A stretch of 64,000 bases of DNA. Source: an uncultured Sphingomonadaceae bacterium. Lineage in GTDB: Bacteria > Pseudomonadota > Alphaproteobacteria > Sphingomonadales > Sphingomonadaceae. The stretch spans positions 992,001-1,056,000 of the forward strand of contig CANMEE010000002.1 in the NCBI GenBank assembly GCA_947496865.1, in the 5' to 3' direction. The notes beneath the pieces were generated by a model that saw only the letters and a list, made by a program, of their open reading frames with translations, was not told the DNA's origin and made no database searches. Shown here piece after piece: positions 36,921 to 45,782 of this stretch. The translations under genes and the position numbers were made by a program. How positions within the stretch are numbered: position 1 is the stretch's first letter; each line of letters begins with the position of its first letter.

Positions 36921-38426
36921 CTACTCGGTCACAAGTACCGGCTCCAAGTCGAGCATGTTGGCCAATTGTATATGCCGTTTGGCAACAGCATCACCGTAAA
37001 GATCACGCAAATCGGCTGCCATGATGATTTCCAACCGACCATCAACTTTTCTGAGTCGAGTCTGCTCCAGCGGATTGCGCGTGCCGCCACTAAGGCGTTG
37101 CCCCAACCGCATCGCAAGGCCCCAACAAATCGCGCGCTGGGTTGCCTTTTCACTCGCCAGTTTGCCGCCACCAGAAAAAATGCTGTTTCCCCCGCCAAAG
37201 CTGGTAAAAAGAGCCTGCCCCAACAGTTCGCGTTCTGCGCCCGTAATGCCGACCCAATTGCCGTGCAGCCCCATTACCAGCCCGCGCTCGGCGCGAAAAT
37301 TCGGGTTAGCCCGCCAAGCAACATCGCCGAGATTACATGCCGCTTGCCTTATCCGCTGCCACTCAGGAGGGTCTTCCGCAAAAATCGGCGCGATCCATTT
37401 TCCTAGCAGCTTACTATTTGCCGGGAACCGCGCTTGAGCTGCCCCAGATTCCTCAGTGGCGAGTAGCAACGGATCACGTTTACTTTCTGCTTTGCTGACA
37501 TTTTGAAAAAGCAATCCTTCCCGGACACCATAAGCAGAGACGATCATCGTGCTGCTACCAAGATAGCGGACGATGAACGATAAAAGCCATGCCGCGTCAT
37601 CTAGTGTCGGAATTCGTGATGTTGATAGGCCTGGAACAGATTTCAACTTCGCCTTGTTCATCCGAGCAAGCTGACTGACCAACCGGCGCGCGCGCTGTGG
37701 TTGCATCTCATAATGGTGAATCACTGGCAGCGGATAGCCACTGTCAAACATGTCGAGCCGCGCCAATGATCGCCAGGACCCGCCAACCAGATAAAACGGC
37801 AAATCTTGCGCGTCTTGATCCCATCCAGTTTTTTTGAGCATTTTCCGGACATGACGCTTCAGCTTATCTTTGCCTTTGGCCCGCAAATCAGCGACGCGCA
37901 AAACCCCGAGCGGAAAGCTATGGCGCTCCAGCACTTTGCCCTTGTCCACCAAAGCCAGTTCAAGGCTACCACCGCCAAGGTCGCCCACGATACCTTTCGC
38001 ATTGGGTATCGCTGACAAGACACCAAGCCCGGCTAGCTCCGCTTCTTCTTCTCCGTTTAAGACGTTCGTTTCGAACCCAATTTCCGTAGCCACTGCAAGC
38101 AGATCAGCCCCATTGGTCGCATCACGAACCGCAGATGTCGCGAAACATTTTATCGAATCAACATCCATCTGGGTGCAGAGGCGATAAAACCGTCCCAAAG
38201 CCTTAACCGCCAGTGCCATGGAGTCAGCAGCAATTGCGCCGGTGCTTGCTAGTTCTTTGCCTAATCCAGCCATGACTTTTTCATTGAATAAAATCGCAGG
38301 GACGCGCGCAGCGCCCTGATAGACGACCAGCCGGATCGAGTTGGAGCCAATATCAACAATGGCGGTCCGGCGATTGGTCCGCGGTGTTTTTCTCTTCCTG
38401 GTTATTTGCAATCCCCCGACCTGCAT
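36921..38426 (-). CDS. ppx: exopolyphosphatase / pppGpp phosphatase
   Basis: PPX/GppA hydrolases remove terminal phosphates from polyphosphate or convert pppGpp to ppGpp. From the ATG at 38426 the protein has 501 residues with the ASKHA-type phosphate loops TAIVDIGSNSIRLVV and GIVGDLGGGSLELAL. The C-terminal HD-like region is about 310-490. It follows ppk1 by 13 bases, the classic ppk-ppx order in which one makes and the other degrades polyphosphate. An ATG at 38486 would add 20 residues and overlap ppk1. Confidence 0.93.
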   Translation of the reverse strand: MQVGGLQITRKRKTPRTNRRTAIVDIGSNSIRLVVYQGAARVPAILFNEKVMAGLGKELASTGAIAADSMALAVKALGRFYRLCTQMDVDSIKCFATSAVRDATNGADLLAVATEIGFETNVLNGEEEAELAGLGVLSAIPNAKGIVGDLGGGSLELALVDKGKVLERHSFPLGVLRVADLRAKGKDKLKRHVRKMLKKTGWDQDAQDLPFYLVGGSWRSLARLDMFDSGYPLPVIHHYEMQPQRARRLVSQLARMNKAKLKSVPGLSTSRIPTLDDAAWLLSFIVRYLGSSTMIVSAYGVREGLLFQNVSKAESKRDPLLLATEESGAAQARFPANSKLLGKWIAPIFAEDPPEWQRIRQAACNLGDVAWRANPNFRAERGLVMGLHGNWVGITGAERELLGQALFTSFGGGNSIFSGGGKLASEKATQRAICWGLAMRLGQRLSGGTRNPLEQTRLRKVDGRLEIIMAADLRDLYGDAVAKRHIQLANMLDLEPVLVTE

Positions 38427-38439
38427 CTGACGACCGCGA

Positions 38440-40620
38440 TCAGGCTTTTTTCTTGCGACGACGCAAGGATAATCGGGGCACCGCATTACTTTTGTTCAAC
38501 GCTTTACCGCGACCAGATAGCGATGGATTGGTCATAAAATAGCGGTGCAGATTAAAAGGTTTCTCGGACGCAGCGATGCGGCTGTAACTGCCATCACTGT
38601 TAAGCTCCCAACTTTGTTCATCATCAATCAGATTTGCGACCATGACCTGGTCCAATATCTGGTCATGTACCGTCGCGTTGGTGATTGGAATCATATATTC
38701 CACGCGCCGATCAAGATTACGCGGCATCCAGTCGGCAGAACTGATATAGAGTGCAGCAGTATCATTAGGTAAATCTGCACCGTTACCAAAAGCCCAAATC
38801 CGGCTGTGCTCCAGAAAACGGCCAACCACCGATTTCACACGGATATGATCAGACATGCCGGGGACACCCGGGCGCAAACAGCAAATCCCGCGGATCACGA
38901 GGTCTATCTCGACCCCGGCATTGCTCGCAGCATATAGTTTTTCGATCAGCGCCGGATCAACCAGCGAATTCATCTTCGCCCAGATCATACCTGACTTACC
39001 AGCGCGTTCATTGGCGATTTCCCGGTCGATCAAGTCCACCAAGTCCCGCCGCATATAGCGCGGGGACATCGAGATTAATTCCAGTTTTTCCGGTTCGACA
39101 TAGCCAGTGATATAGTTGAACAACTGCGCTGCATCGCGCGCCGCTTTGGGATCGGCAGTGAAGAAGCTGAGATCCGTGTAAATTTTTGCCGTTACGGGGT
39201 GATAATTGCCAGTCCCGAAATGACAATAAGTCCGGTAACCTTCCTGCTCTTTGCGGATCACCATCGAAATTTTGGCGTGAGTTTTCCACTCAATAAATCC
39301 ATAGACGACCTGGACTCCTGCCCGCTCCAACGCGCTGGCCCAGAGCAAATTTTGTTCCTCGTCAAAACGTGCTTTTAATTCAACAATGGCTGTCACAGAC
39401 TTACCGGCTTCAGCTGCGTCAATCAGAGCCCGAATAACCGCCGATTGCTTGCCCGCGCGGTAGAGCGTTTGCTTGATTGCTACGACATCGGGATCAGCGG
39501 CGGCTTGCCGCAAAAACTCAATCACCACTTCAAAAGACTCATAAGGGTGGTGAACAAGAATATCCTTGTCGCGAATTGCCGCAAAGCAATCTCCGCCATG
39601 CTCGCGAATCCGTTCTGGAAAGCGCGGGCTGTAGGGCGTGAACTTCAGATCTGGTCGATCTTCCTCGACCAGCAAGTCCAGATCGCCGATACCGACAAGC
39701 CCTTTCACCCGGCTTTCGGTCGCGCCTTCGGTCAAAAGATTATCACGCAGCAGCGCAATGACAGTTTCTGATAAACCAGGCCCCATTTCCAAACGAATCA
39801 CATCTCCGCGACGGCGGCGTTTGATGGCACTGCGGAAATAACGAACAAGGTCTTCGGCTTCCTCTTCGACCTCAATATCACTGTCGCGGATGATGCGAAA
39901 AAGACCGCTGCTGGTTACGTCATAGCCCGGAAACAGCTGGTCAGAATAGCTTTGGATGACCGATTCCACCGAGACATAAGTCGCCGTCTCATCGGGCATC
40001 CGGATGAACCGAGGTAGTCCTGACGGGATCATGACCAACTCCCGTATGCCTTGGCCGTCCGATTGTCGGACCAAATCAAACACCAAACTGAGCCCCTTGT
40101 TCGGAATAAACGGAAAGGGATGAGCCGGATCGAGTGCTTGGGGTGTCAAAACTGGGAATATCTGATCGAGAAAATGCTGTTTCAGCCAAGCAGTTCCAGC
40201 TTCATCCAGATCTTTTGCGTCCAGAACATATATGTCCTCTTCCGCTAGCGCTTCGGAAAGCAGGTTCCACACCAGTTGCTGATTGGACATTAACTTGTCA
40301 CTATGATCAGAAATCGCCAGCAATTGTTGTTTGACCGTCAATCCATCGGCCGACCGTTCCTCAATATTCTGTCGGAACTGTCCGACCAGTCCAGCAAAAC
40401 GGACCATGAAAAACTCATCGAGATTATTGCCGGATATCGAGAGAAAACGCAGCCGATCAAGCAGCGGATGTGACTTGTTCTGCGCCTCTTCAATCACGCG
40501 GTCGTTAAAGCCAAGCCAACTGAGTTCGCGATTAAAATAGCGATCAGAACCACTCTCATCGCTCACGTCCGTGCTCTCATTTTCGTTTGCGTCTGGTACC
40601 TGGGGAACAAGACCATCCAT
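38440..40620 (-). CDS. ppk1: polyphosphate kinase 1
   Basis: PPK1 polymerises the gamma phosphate of ATP into polyphosphate at the membrane. The 726-residue protein has the N-terminal domain start YFNRELSWLGFNDRVIEEA, the ISGNNLDEFFMVR segment and the two PLD-like catalytic domains; VIRKEQEGYRTYCHFGTGNYH contains the autophosphorylated-His region. It starts immediately after the hdaA stop codon (TAGATG), and ppx follows. Length is normal. Confidence 0.97.
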   Translation of the reverse strand: MDGLVPQVPDANENESTDVSDESGSDRYFNRELSWLGFNDRVIEEAQNKSHPLLDRLRFLSISGNNLDEFFMVRFAGLVGQFRQNIEERSADGLTVKQQLLAISDHSDKLMSNQQLVWNLLSEALAEEDIYVLDAKDLDEAGTAWLKQHFLDQIFPVLTPQALDPAHPFPFIPNKGLSLVFDLVRQSDGQGIRELVMIPSGLPRFIRMPDETATYVSVESVIQSYSDQLFPGYDVTSSGLFRIIRDSDIEVEEEAEDLVRYFRSAIKRRRRGDVIRLEMGPGLSETVIALLRDNLLTEGATESRVKGLVGIGDLDLLVEEDRPDLKFTPYSPRFPERIREHGGDCFAAIRDKDILVHHPYESFEVVIEFLRQAAADPDVVAIKQTLYRAGKQSAVIRALIDAAEAGKSVTAIVELKARFDEEQNLLWASALERAGVQVVYGFIEWKTHAKISMVIRKEQEGYRTYCHFGTGNYHPVTAKIYTDLSFFTADPKAARDAAQLFNYITGYVEPEKLELISMSPRYMRRDLVDLIDREIANERAGKSGMIWAKMNSLVDPALIEKLYAASNAGVEIDLVIRGICCLRPGVPGMSDHIRVKSVVGRFLEHSRIWAFGNGADLPNDTAALYISSADWMPRNLDRRVEYMIPITNATVHDQILDQVMVANLIDDEQSWELNSDGSYSRIAASEKPFNLHRYFMTNPSLSGRGKALNKSNAVPRLSLRRRKKKA

Positions 40621-41271
40621 CTAATTTTCCTCGTCGTCTTGGGCAGCTGGGGATTGAAAGCCTGACTTATCACCCAACTCTTCATGCTGCGCCAAGGCCT
40701 CTTTAGCGATGGCGCGCGTGATCGATTTTTTTCTTTCAGAAGCAAGAACGTTCATCTTTTGCGCCAAAAACTGAACATTTTCATAACTGCGTTCCATGCG
40801 TTTGCCGAGATACGAAAGCGCATCTTCGGAAATAGGCAGGCCGCGCAACGCAAAATATTTCTGAAATAAACCTGCGGTCATCGCTTCGTCTGGCGCGCCA
40901 ATTTCTATCAGCAATGAAGCCGCCAAACGGGACTTGAGGTCGGGAAGCTGAACGCCCCAGTGCGAAACCTCATGCGAGGACATAAGCAACAACGGGCGTT
41001 TATCCATTTGAGATTGATTCCAGAGATGAAACAGATCGTCATCAGCCACCTTGTTGGCATTTGAAACAAATCGACCGCCGCTTTGTCGTTCAAATTCATG
41101 CGCCATGGCCAGTTTTCCTGAACCATAAGCGCCAATCAAGATGGCGGTCGCGTTTGGCCAGCTCCCCCAATTTCCCAATTGCTCGTGTGCTTTAGCATTA
41201 CAATCGGTGACAAGATAACCCTCGCCCTGCGATATTGGTGCGATATCTAAAGGAAGAGCGATCTGACTCAC
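40621..41271 (-). CDS. hdaA: HdaA / Hda-like DnaA regulator
   Basis: The 216-residue protein has one DnaA-like AAA+ domain and no DNA-binding domain IV. It opens with QIALPLD, a clamp-binding-like motif typical of Hda (binding to DnaN), then a P-loop region GAYGSGKLAMAHEF and PLLLMSSHEVSHWG for Walker B. In Caulobacter HdaA with the sliding clamp stimulates DnaA-ATP hydrolysis and so limits replication initiation. It sits between a DUF2066 gene (4-base overlap) and ppk1 (no gap). Confidence 0.9.
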   Translation of the reverse strand: MSQIALPLDIAPISQGEGYLVTDCNAKAHEQLGNWGSWPNATAILIGAYGSGKLAMAHEFERQSGGRFVSNANKVADDDLFHLWNQSQMDKRPLLLMSSHEVSHWGVQLPDLKSRLAASLLIEIGAPDEAMTAGLFQKYFALRGLPISEDALSYLGKRMERSYENVQFLAQKMNVLASERKKSITRAIAKEALAQHEELGDKSGFQSPAAQDDEEN

Positions 41272-42596
41272 TGGTTTTGCTCATCACTCCCGGAGTTATT
41301 TTCAGCAGGTGGATTGGGAGATCCACCGCCGCGGCTGATCCTAAGCGCACCAGCCCCTTGCTGTACTTGCCAGCCCTTTGCCCGCAATGCAGAAGCCAAG
41401 GTCGCCAGATCACCGGTATAAGATACGCGCATAACCGATACCCCGCCCAATGCTAAGCTGGACGTCGAAGCAGAGGACACTCCAGCAACCGAGCGCAAAG
41501 ACGACTCGCCACGTCCAACTGCGCCGACGTCGGGTGTATCAAACTGAACCGTCACCGTTATGGTCCCGCCACCAGGAGTGACAGCAGCGATTTCTTGGCT
41601 TGTAGTTTCTGAACTGCTGATTTGGGCATTCTCGCTGCTGCTCTCGCCAACTTCTGCGGCCAATTCAGCTTCGATTTCTTTTTCTAGAGCCTCTAAATCG
41701 AAGGAATCCTCAATGATAAGCGACTTATCGGTCTTCAACAATCCGCGGGACAGTGCCTGAGTATAGACACTGTCGAGCCGCTCGATAGCCTGATCCATCA
41801 TCGCCGGGATGCCGTCCGACGACCGGGCCTTCAGAGAAAAACTATCGATATATTTGCTGTCCGGGCCATAGCGAGCGCTAAATCTAGCAGTCACCGGGCC
41901 ACCAGGATATTCGCGTTCCAAGCGGGCAATAGGTATAATGACATCAGCAGCGCTAAACTGGTCCAATATGGTCCGCCACCATCGCCGATCGCGGCGCTCC
42001 GCTTGCCCTGCCGTTAGCACTAGTGATTCGCTATCAGAACCATAGGGGCGAACATAATCGATCGCGCTATCGCCGGCACGAAACCGCGCCCATGCTTTTT
42101 GCCACTCGGTTTTATTTTCAAACACCTGCGCCGAACCACCGCTCCACATAATCGGCAGAACCAGCAATGGCGGCGAACGCAGCCGCCGACCGCTAACGCC
42201 CAATATCTGACCAGCCCGGGCGCGATCAAACATCACACCCAATCTGGCAATATAGCGTTTCGGACCGATCTGCTCTTGTTCAACAATGATGGCAGACACG
42301 ATGTTGTTGAGCGCGCCATCCGATAAGCCGGCGGTCTTCCCACCTTGCGTTCGGGCATATAGCATTTTCCATGCTTTGCGTTGGGCCTCTTCCCAACCTT
42401 TTTTTCGGGCTTCAAAGGCATTATCACCCCTAGTATCGACCTCTACCCCGAAAACTTCGAAATCGCCCGTGCTGGCAAGTGGCGCTACGCCGCGGTCGCT
42501 GCCTTCCAGCTGCGCATAAACAACCCCAGCCACAGCCAGACTGAGAAGCGCTAAAATCGCAACAATAGGGGTTTTAAAACTGGTCAAAAATTTCAT
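41268..42596 (-). CDS. DUF2066 exported protein
   Basis: From the ATG at 42596 the product has 442 residues, with a signal peptide or anchor (about 5-26, ending VYAQ) and the DUF2066 region (about 45-300: GDNAFEARKKGWEEAQRKAW and RRLRSPPLLVLPIMW). A Ser/Glu-rich linker precedes a C-terminal 80-residue domain (VTVQFDTPDVGAVGRGE, then WQVQQGAGALRISR). DUF2066 proteins are envelope proteins of unknown function. It precedes hdaA with an ATGA overlap and is divergent from purM. Confidence 0.85.
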   Translation of the reverse strand: MKFLTSFKTPIVAILALLSLAVAGVVYAQLEGSDRGVAPLASTGDFEVFGVEVDTRGDNAFEARKKGWEEAQRKAWKMLYARTQGGKTAGLSDGALNNIVSAIIVEQEQIGPKRYIARLGVMFDRARAGQILGVSGRRLRSPPLLVLPIMWSGGSAQVFENKTEWQKAWARFRAGDSAIDYVRPYGSDSESLVLTAGQAERRDRRWWRTILDQFSAADVIIPIARLEREYPGGPVTARFSARYGPDSKYIDSFSLKARSSDGIPAMMDQAIERLDSVYTQALSRGLLKTDKSLIIEDSFDLEALEKEIEAELAAEVGESSSENAQISSSETTSQEIAAVTPGGGTITVTVQFDTPDVGAVGRGESSLRSVAGVSSASTSSLALGGVSVMRVSYTGDLATLASALRAKGWQVQQGAGALRISRGGGSPNPPAENNSGSDEQNQ

Positions 42597-42658
42597 TTCC
42601 GCTCTTTTGACGATTATGACGTGGAAATCCACCCGCGACTTGTCTAATCGCCTATTTT

Positions 42659-43765
42659 ATGAGTGACAAACAAAATGAACCAGAAACTTACACTTATGCG
42701 AAAGCCGGTGTATCGATTGAGGCAGGCAACGCATTGGTCAAGGCCATTGCACCGTTGGCAAAGGCGACCGCACGGCCGGGGGCCAACGCCGAACTTGGCG
42801 GGTTTGGCGGGTTTTTCGACCTAAAAGCCGCCGGCTATGATGACCCTTTGCTAGTCGCCGCCAATGACGGAGTCGGCACAAAGCTGAAACTGGCGATTGA
42901 CCATGATCGCCACGACAGCGTGGGAATCGATCTAGTGGCCATGTGCGTTAATGATTTGATCGTGCAAGGTGCAGAACCGCTATTTTTCTTGGACTATTTT
43001 GCCACCGGAAAACTGGAAAACGGCGTTGCTGAACGGGTCGTGGCAGGAATTGCAGAGGGCTGCAAAATGTCAGGTTGCGCCCTAATTGGCGGAGAAACAG
43101 CAGAGATGCCGGGCATGTATGCTGAAGGCGACTATGACTTGGCTGGATTTTGTGTCGGCGCTGTCGAGCGCGAAAAAGCGCTTACCGGTACAAAATTGGC
43201 GGATGGCGATGTCCTATTGGGACTGGCATCCTCGGGCATCCATTCTAATGGCTATTCACTCGTGCGTCGTTTGGCGATGGACAAGGGCTGGAAAATGGAT
43301 CGACCTGCGTTGTTCGATCCCGATGTCCTTTTGATCGAAGCTTTAATCGCTCCAACCCGTATTTATGTAAAATCCTTGCTACCACTGATGCAATCTGGCC
43401 GGATCAAAGCACTCGCACATATTACCGGTGGCGGATTGCTGGAAAACATCCCACGAGTCCTGCCAGATGGCCTGCATGGCCACGTCGATGCGGATAGCTG
43501 GGAGCAGCCGCGCCTCATGGCTTTCCTGCAGGCGCAAGGCAATATCGAACCGGAAGAAATGGCGCGGACGTTTAACTGCGGTATCGGAATGATCTTGGCC
43601 GTGTCTTCGGATGAAGTTGGTTCAGTGCGCGCCGATCTGGAGGCTGCTGGCGAAACCGTACATCAGGTTGGCCTTATCAAAACAGGCACAAAAGGCTGCA
43701 CGGTTTCAGGCAGTGCCGAGACATGGTCAGCCCGAAGCGATTGGGCCGCGACGCATAATGGCTGA
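42659..43765 (+). CDS. purM: phosphoribosylformylglycinamidine cyclo-ligase
   Basis: PurM closes the imidazole ring (FGAM to AIR) in purine synthesis. The 368-residue protein has [38 protein letters not shown] and [13 protein letters not shown], the usual AIR-synthetase segments. It is followed three bases later by purN and is a two-gene operon. Confidence 0.97.
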   Translation: MSDKQNEPETYTYAKAGVSIEAGNALVKAIAPLAKATARPGANAELGGFGGFFDLKAAGYDDPLLVAANDGVGTKLKLAIDHDRHDSVGIDLVAMCVNDLIVQGAEPLFFLDYFATGKLENGVAERVVAGIAEGCKMSGCALIGGETAEMPGMYAEGDYDLAGFCVGAVEREKALTGTKLADGDVLLGLASSGIHSNGYSLVRRLAMDKGWKMDRPALFDPDVLLIEALIAPTRIYVKSLLPLMQSGRIKALAHITGGGLLENIPRVLPDGLHGHVDADSWEQPRLMAFLQAQGNIEPEEMARTFNCGIGMILAVSSDEVGSVRADLEAAGETVHQVGLIKTGTKGCTVSGSAETWSARSDWAATHNG

Positions 43766-43768
43766 TAT

Positions 43769-44737
43769 ATGATGCTTGAGCGGGCCAAAGTCGCCGTCCT
43801 GATATCTGGTCGCGGGTCAAACATGGCCGCCTTACTTTACGCCGCGAAGGCCGATAATTGTCCTTATGAAATCGTTCTGGTGGCATCCAATGACCCCCAG
43901 GCACCTGGCTTAACATTGGCGGAAGCGGAAGGCATCGCCACATTCGCGCATTCCCACATAGGATTGAACCGGGAAGCACATGATCAGATTATGCATGAAG
44001 CTGTTGTCGAAGCCGGTGCAGACTATATCGCCTTAGCCGGCTATATGCGGATTTTGAGCGACGATTTTGTTCGAAAATGGAACGATCGCATGCTCAACAT
44101 TCATCCTAGCCTGCTGCCTAGGTATAAAGGCCTAAACACGTATCAGCGCGCACTGGACGCCGGTGACAGTCATGGAGGCTGCAGCGTTCATCTCGTCACC
44201 CCGGAATTGGATGACGGGCCGGTACTGGCACAAACGGAAGTTGCCATTCTACCCAGCGATACTGCTGATACTCTCGCCGATCGCGTCCTTATTGCCGAAC
44301 ATCAAATCTATTCAGCGACACTAGCCCAATATGTCACCCGCGAAAACGATCCCGATTGGATTCTGGAACAAGTTCGCACGCGAGCCTTGAGGTTAGAAGA
44401 AACCCATGAACGCCCTAGTTTCGGTACCCCCGGCTGGCGCGTGGGTAGCGAAAAAACCGGCAAATATTTTGCTTATTTCTCTCGCCGGCATTTTGGCGAG
44501 ACCGGTATATCGATATTTGTGAAAACCAGCGGTCTGGACGAACAAAGCGCTCTGCTAGACGCCGATCCTGAACTTTATTTCGCACCGAAATTTTACGGAA
44601 AATCGGGTTGGATTGCCATAAGACTCGATACAGGCCAAACCGATTGGGACCACATCGACAGCTGGCTTAAAAAAAGCTGGACTATGGTCGCGCCAAAACG
44701 GCTCACAAAATTGATGAGCATCGCAGAAGAATTTTAA
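43769..44737 (+). CDS. purN: phosphoribosylglycinamide formyltransferase fused to a MmcQ/YjbR domain
   Basis: The 322-residue protein is longer than ordinary PurN (about 190-215). Residues 5-200 are the folate-dependent GAR transformylase: VAVLISGRGSNMAALLYA, MLNIHPSLLPRYKGLNTY (Asn110, His112) and LDDGPV with the catalytic Asp. From about 212 a different fold follows: RPSFGTPGWRVGSEKTGKYF, ADPELYFAPKFYGKSGWIA and SWTMVAPKRLTK, which match the MmcQ/YjbR (DUF419, DNA-binding-like) family. This is an in-frame fusion with no stop or frameshift visible. The function of the C-terminal part is unknown. It follows purM in the operon. Confidence 0.93.
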   Translation: MMLERAKVAVLISGRGSNMAALLYAAKADNCPYEIVLVASNDPQAPGLTLAEAEGIATFAHSHIGLNREAHDQIMHEAVVEAGADYIALAGYMRILSDDFVRKWNDRMLNIHPSLLPRYKGLNTYQRALDAGDSHGGCSVHLVTPELDDGPVLAQTEVAILPSDTADTLADRVLIAEHQIYSATLAQYVTRENDPDWILEQVRTRALRLEETHERPSFGTPGWRVGSEKTGKYFAYFSRRHFGETGISIFVKTSGLDEQSALLDADPELYFAPKFYGKSGWIAIRLDTGQTDWDHIDSWLKKSWTMVAPKRLTKLMSIAEEF

Positions 44738-44744
44738 GGAATTC

Positions 44745-44838
44745 GCATCGCGGGGGGAACAAACCTACAGCGGTGAGGAGGAGGGAGGATTCACCACTAT
44801 AAAGTCTAGATCTGGGATGATTGCTCCATCCGCGATGC
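44745..44838 (-). ncRNA. candidate structured RNA with a CCUCC-rich hairpin loop
   Basis: GCATCGCGG (44745-44753) and CCGCGATGC (44830-44838) form a perfect 9-bp outer helix. Inside, GGTGA (44772-44776) and TCACC (44791-44795) close a 14-base loop whose minus strand reads ATCCTCCCTCCTCC, i.e. anti-Shine-Dalgarno; GGATG/CATCC (44831-44827 and 44819-44815) could form another short helix. Alphaproteobacterial CUCC-loop small RNAs carry such loops. It lies in the 167-base gap after purN and just past the LOV-HTH stop, so it may be the 3' UTR of that gene or a separate RNA. On the plus strand the loop is purine-rich. No U-run follows on either side. Confidence 0.4.
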
Positions 44839-44904
44839 TTAACGAATATATAGGTCAACGACTTCACAATATAGATACGGTATTAGGGCCGTAGTCTATT
44901 TTAC

Positions 44905-45561
44905 TTACATGCCCGCTTCCACCGCTAGGCGAACCATATCTGCGGCACTAGGCACATCCAACCGTTTCATGAGGATTGCACGGTGCATTTTTATCGTTCG
45001 TTCGCTTAAGCCGAGTTCATGTGCAATTTGCTTGTTTAGCAATCCTTTAGCGATGTATTTTAAGACTTCACGCTGCCTTTTGGACAGGTCTTTTACGATC
45101 TCAGTAGCCCGCATTCGTCGCGCCTTCGCGAGGCTCGGGCCATCGCTTTCAATCTCGACTTGAGAACCGAGAAAAAATTCGAGCTCCCCTTCATCATCAA
45201 ATAAAGGTGCGACTAACACTGCATTTTGAAAGGGCGTACCGTCTTTTTTATAGTTTAATATTTCAACGAGCACTGGCTTGTGTTCCCGCACACCGCGGCG
45301 AATCTCGTCCGTCAACCAAGGTTCAGTCGAAGGCCCCGCCAAAAACCGACAGTTGCGTCCTATAATAAAATCCGCTCCATAGCCTGTGAGATCCGAAAAC
45401 GCTTGGTTAGATGCCACGATGGGATTGTCCTGCAGTCTTGGGTTGCTAATCACTGACGCTATCGGGCTGTTTTTAATCAACGCTTCGACAGAGGCTTTGG
45501 GCATATCAACCTTAGGGATTGATTGCTGCGTGCCCTTCATGTTCTCCGACCCTGCATTCAT
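44905..45561 (-). CDS. LOV-HTH blue-light transcription factor (EL222 type)
   Basis: The 218-residue protein has a LOV domain (about 25-138) followed by a linker helix and a LuxR-type helix-turn-helix (about 155-215). The flavin-adduct cysteine is Cys71 in [16 protein letters not shown]; the chromophore-binding Asn103, Asn113 and Gln134 are all present. [19 protein letters not shown] and the HTH ([17 protein letters not shown]) closely follow my recollection of EL222 from Erythrobacter litoralis. Known for EL222: light releases the HTH from the LOV domain, allowing dimerisation and DNA binding. Start ATG 45561; an internal ATG at 45540 has a closer GGAG. It lies 59 bases after the DUF2256 gene. 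Confidence 0.95.
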   Translation of the reverse strand: MNAGSENMKGTQQSIPKVDMPKASVEALIKNSPIASVISNPRLQDNPIVASNQAFSDLTGYGADFIIGRNCRFLAGPSTEPWLTDEIRRGVREHKPVLVEILNYKKDGTPFQNAVLVAPLFDDEGELEFFLGSQVEIESDGPSLAKARRMRATEIVKDLSKRQREVLKYIAKGLLNKQIAHELGLSERTIKMHRAILMKRLDVPSAADMVRLAVEAGM

Positions 45562-45620
45562 GAGATAAACTTAGTCTATCCCCATCGACGATGGCAAGCG
45601 GAATGCCACACTATTCCGAT

Positions 45621-45770
45621 CTATTTTACCCCGCCTTTACAGCGTTTGGAACAATATTTGACGTCATCCCACACATCTTTCCATTTCTTCCGCCAAGTAA
45701 ACGGTCGTCCGCATGTGATGCAGGTTTTCTGGGGCAGATTCTGTTTCTTGATTTGCTTTTTGACGGTCAT
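45621..45770 (-). CDS. DUF2256 mini-protein with four cysteines
   Basis: This 49-residue product (MTVKKQIKKQNLPQKT at the start) has CITCGRPFTWRKKWKDVW and a YCSKRC end, matching the DUF2256 family in every conserved position: Cys17, Cys20, Cys40 and Cys44 probably bind zinc or an iron-sulfur cluster. Function is unknown. Family members are often next to cryptochrome/photolyase genes (from memory); here the neighbour is a LOV photoreceptor. It is 12 bases downstream of the SDR stop and 59 bases upstream of the LOV-HTH gene, all on one strand. Confidence 0.88.
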   Translation of the reverse strand: MTVKKQIKKQNLPQKTCITCGRPFTWRKKWKDVWDDVKYCSKRCKGGVK

Positions 45771-45782
45771 AAATGCGCATTA

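Noticed and set aside
30598..42596. Polyphosphate genes as one cluster of PPK1, PPX and PPK2
   Set aside because: PPK2 is separated from PPK1/PPX by several unrelated genes, so they are neighbours in the genome and not one operon.
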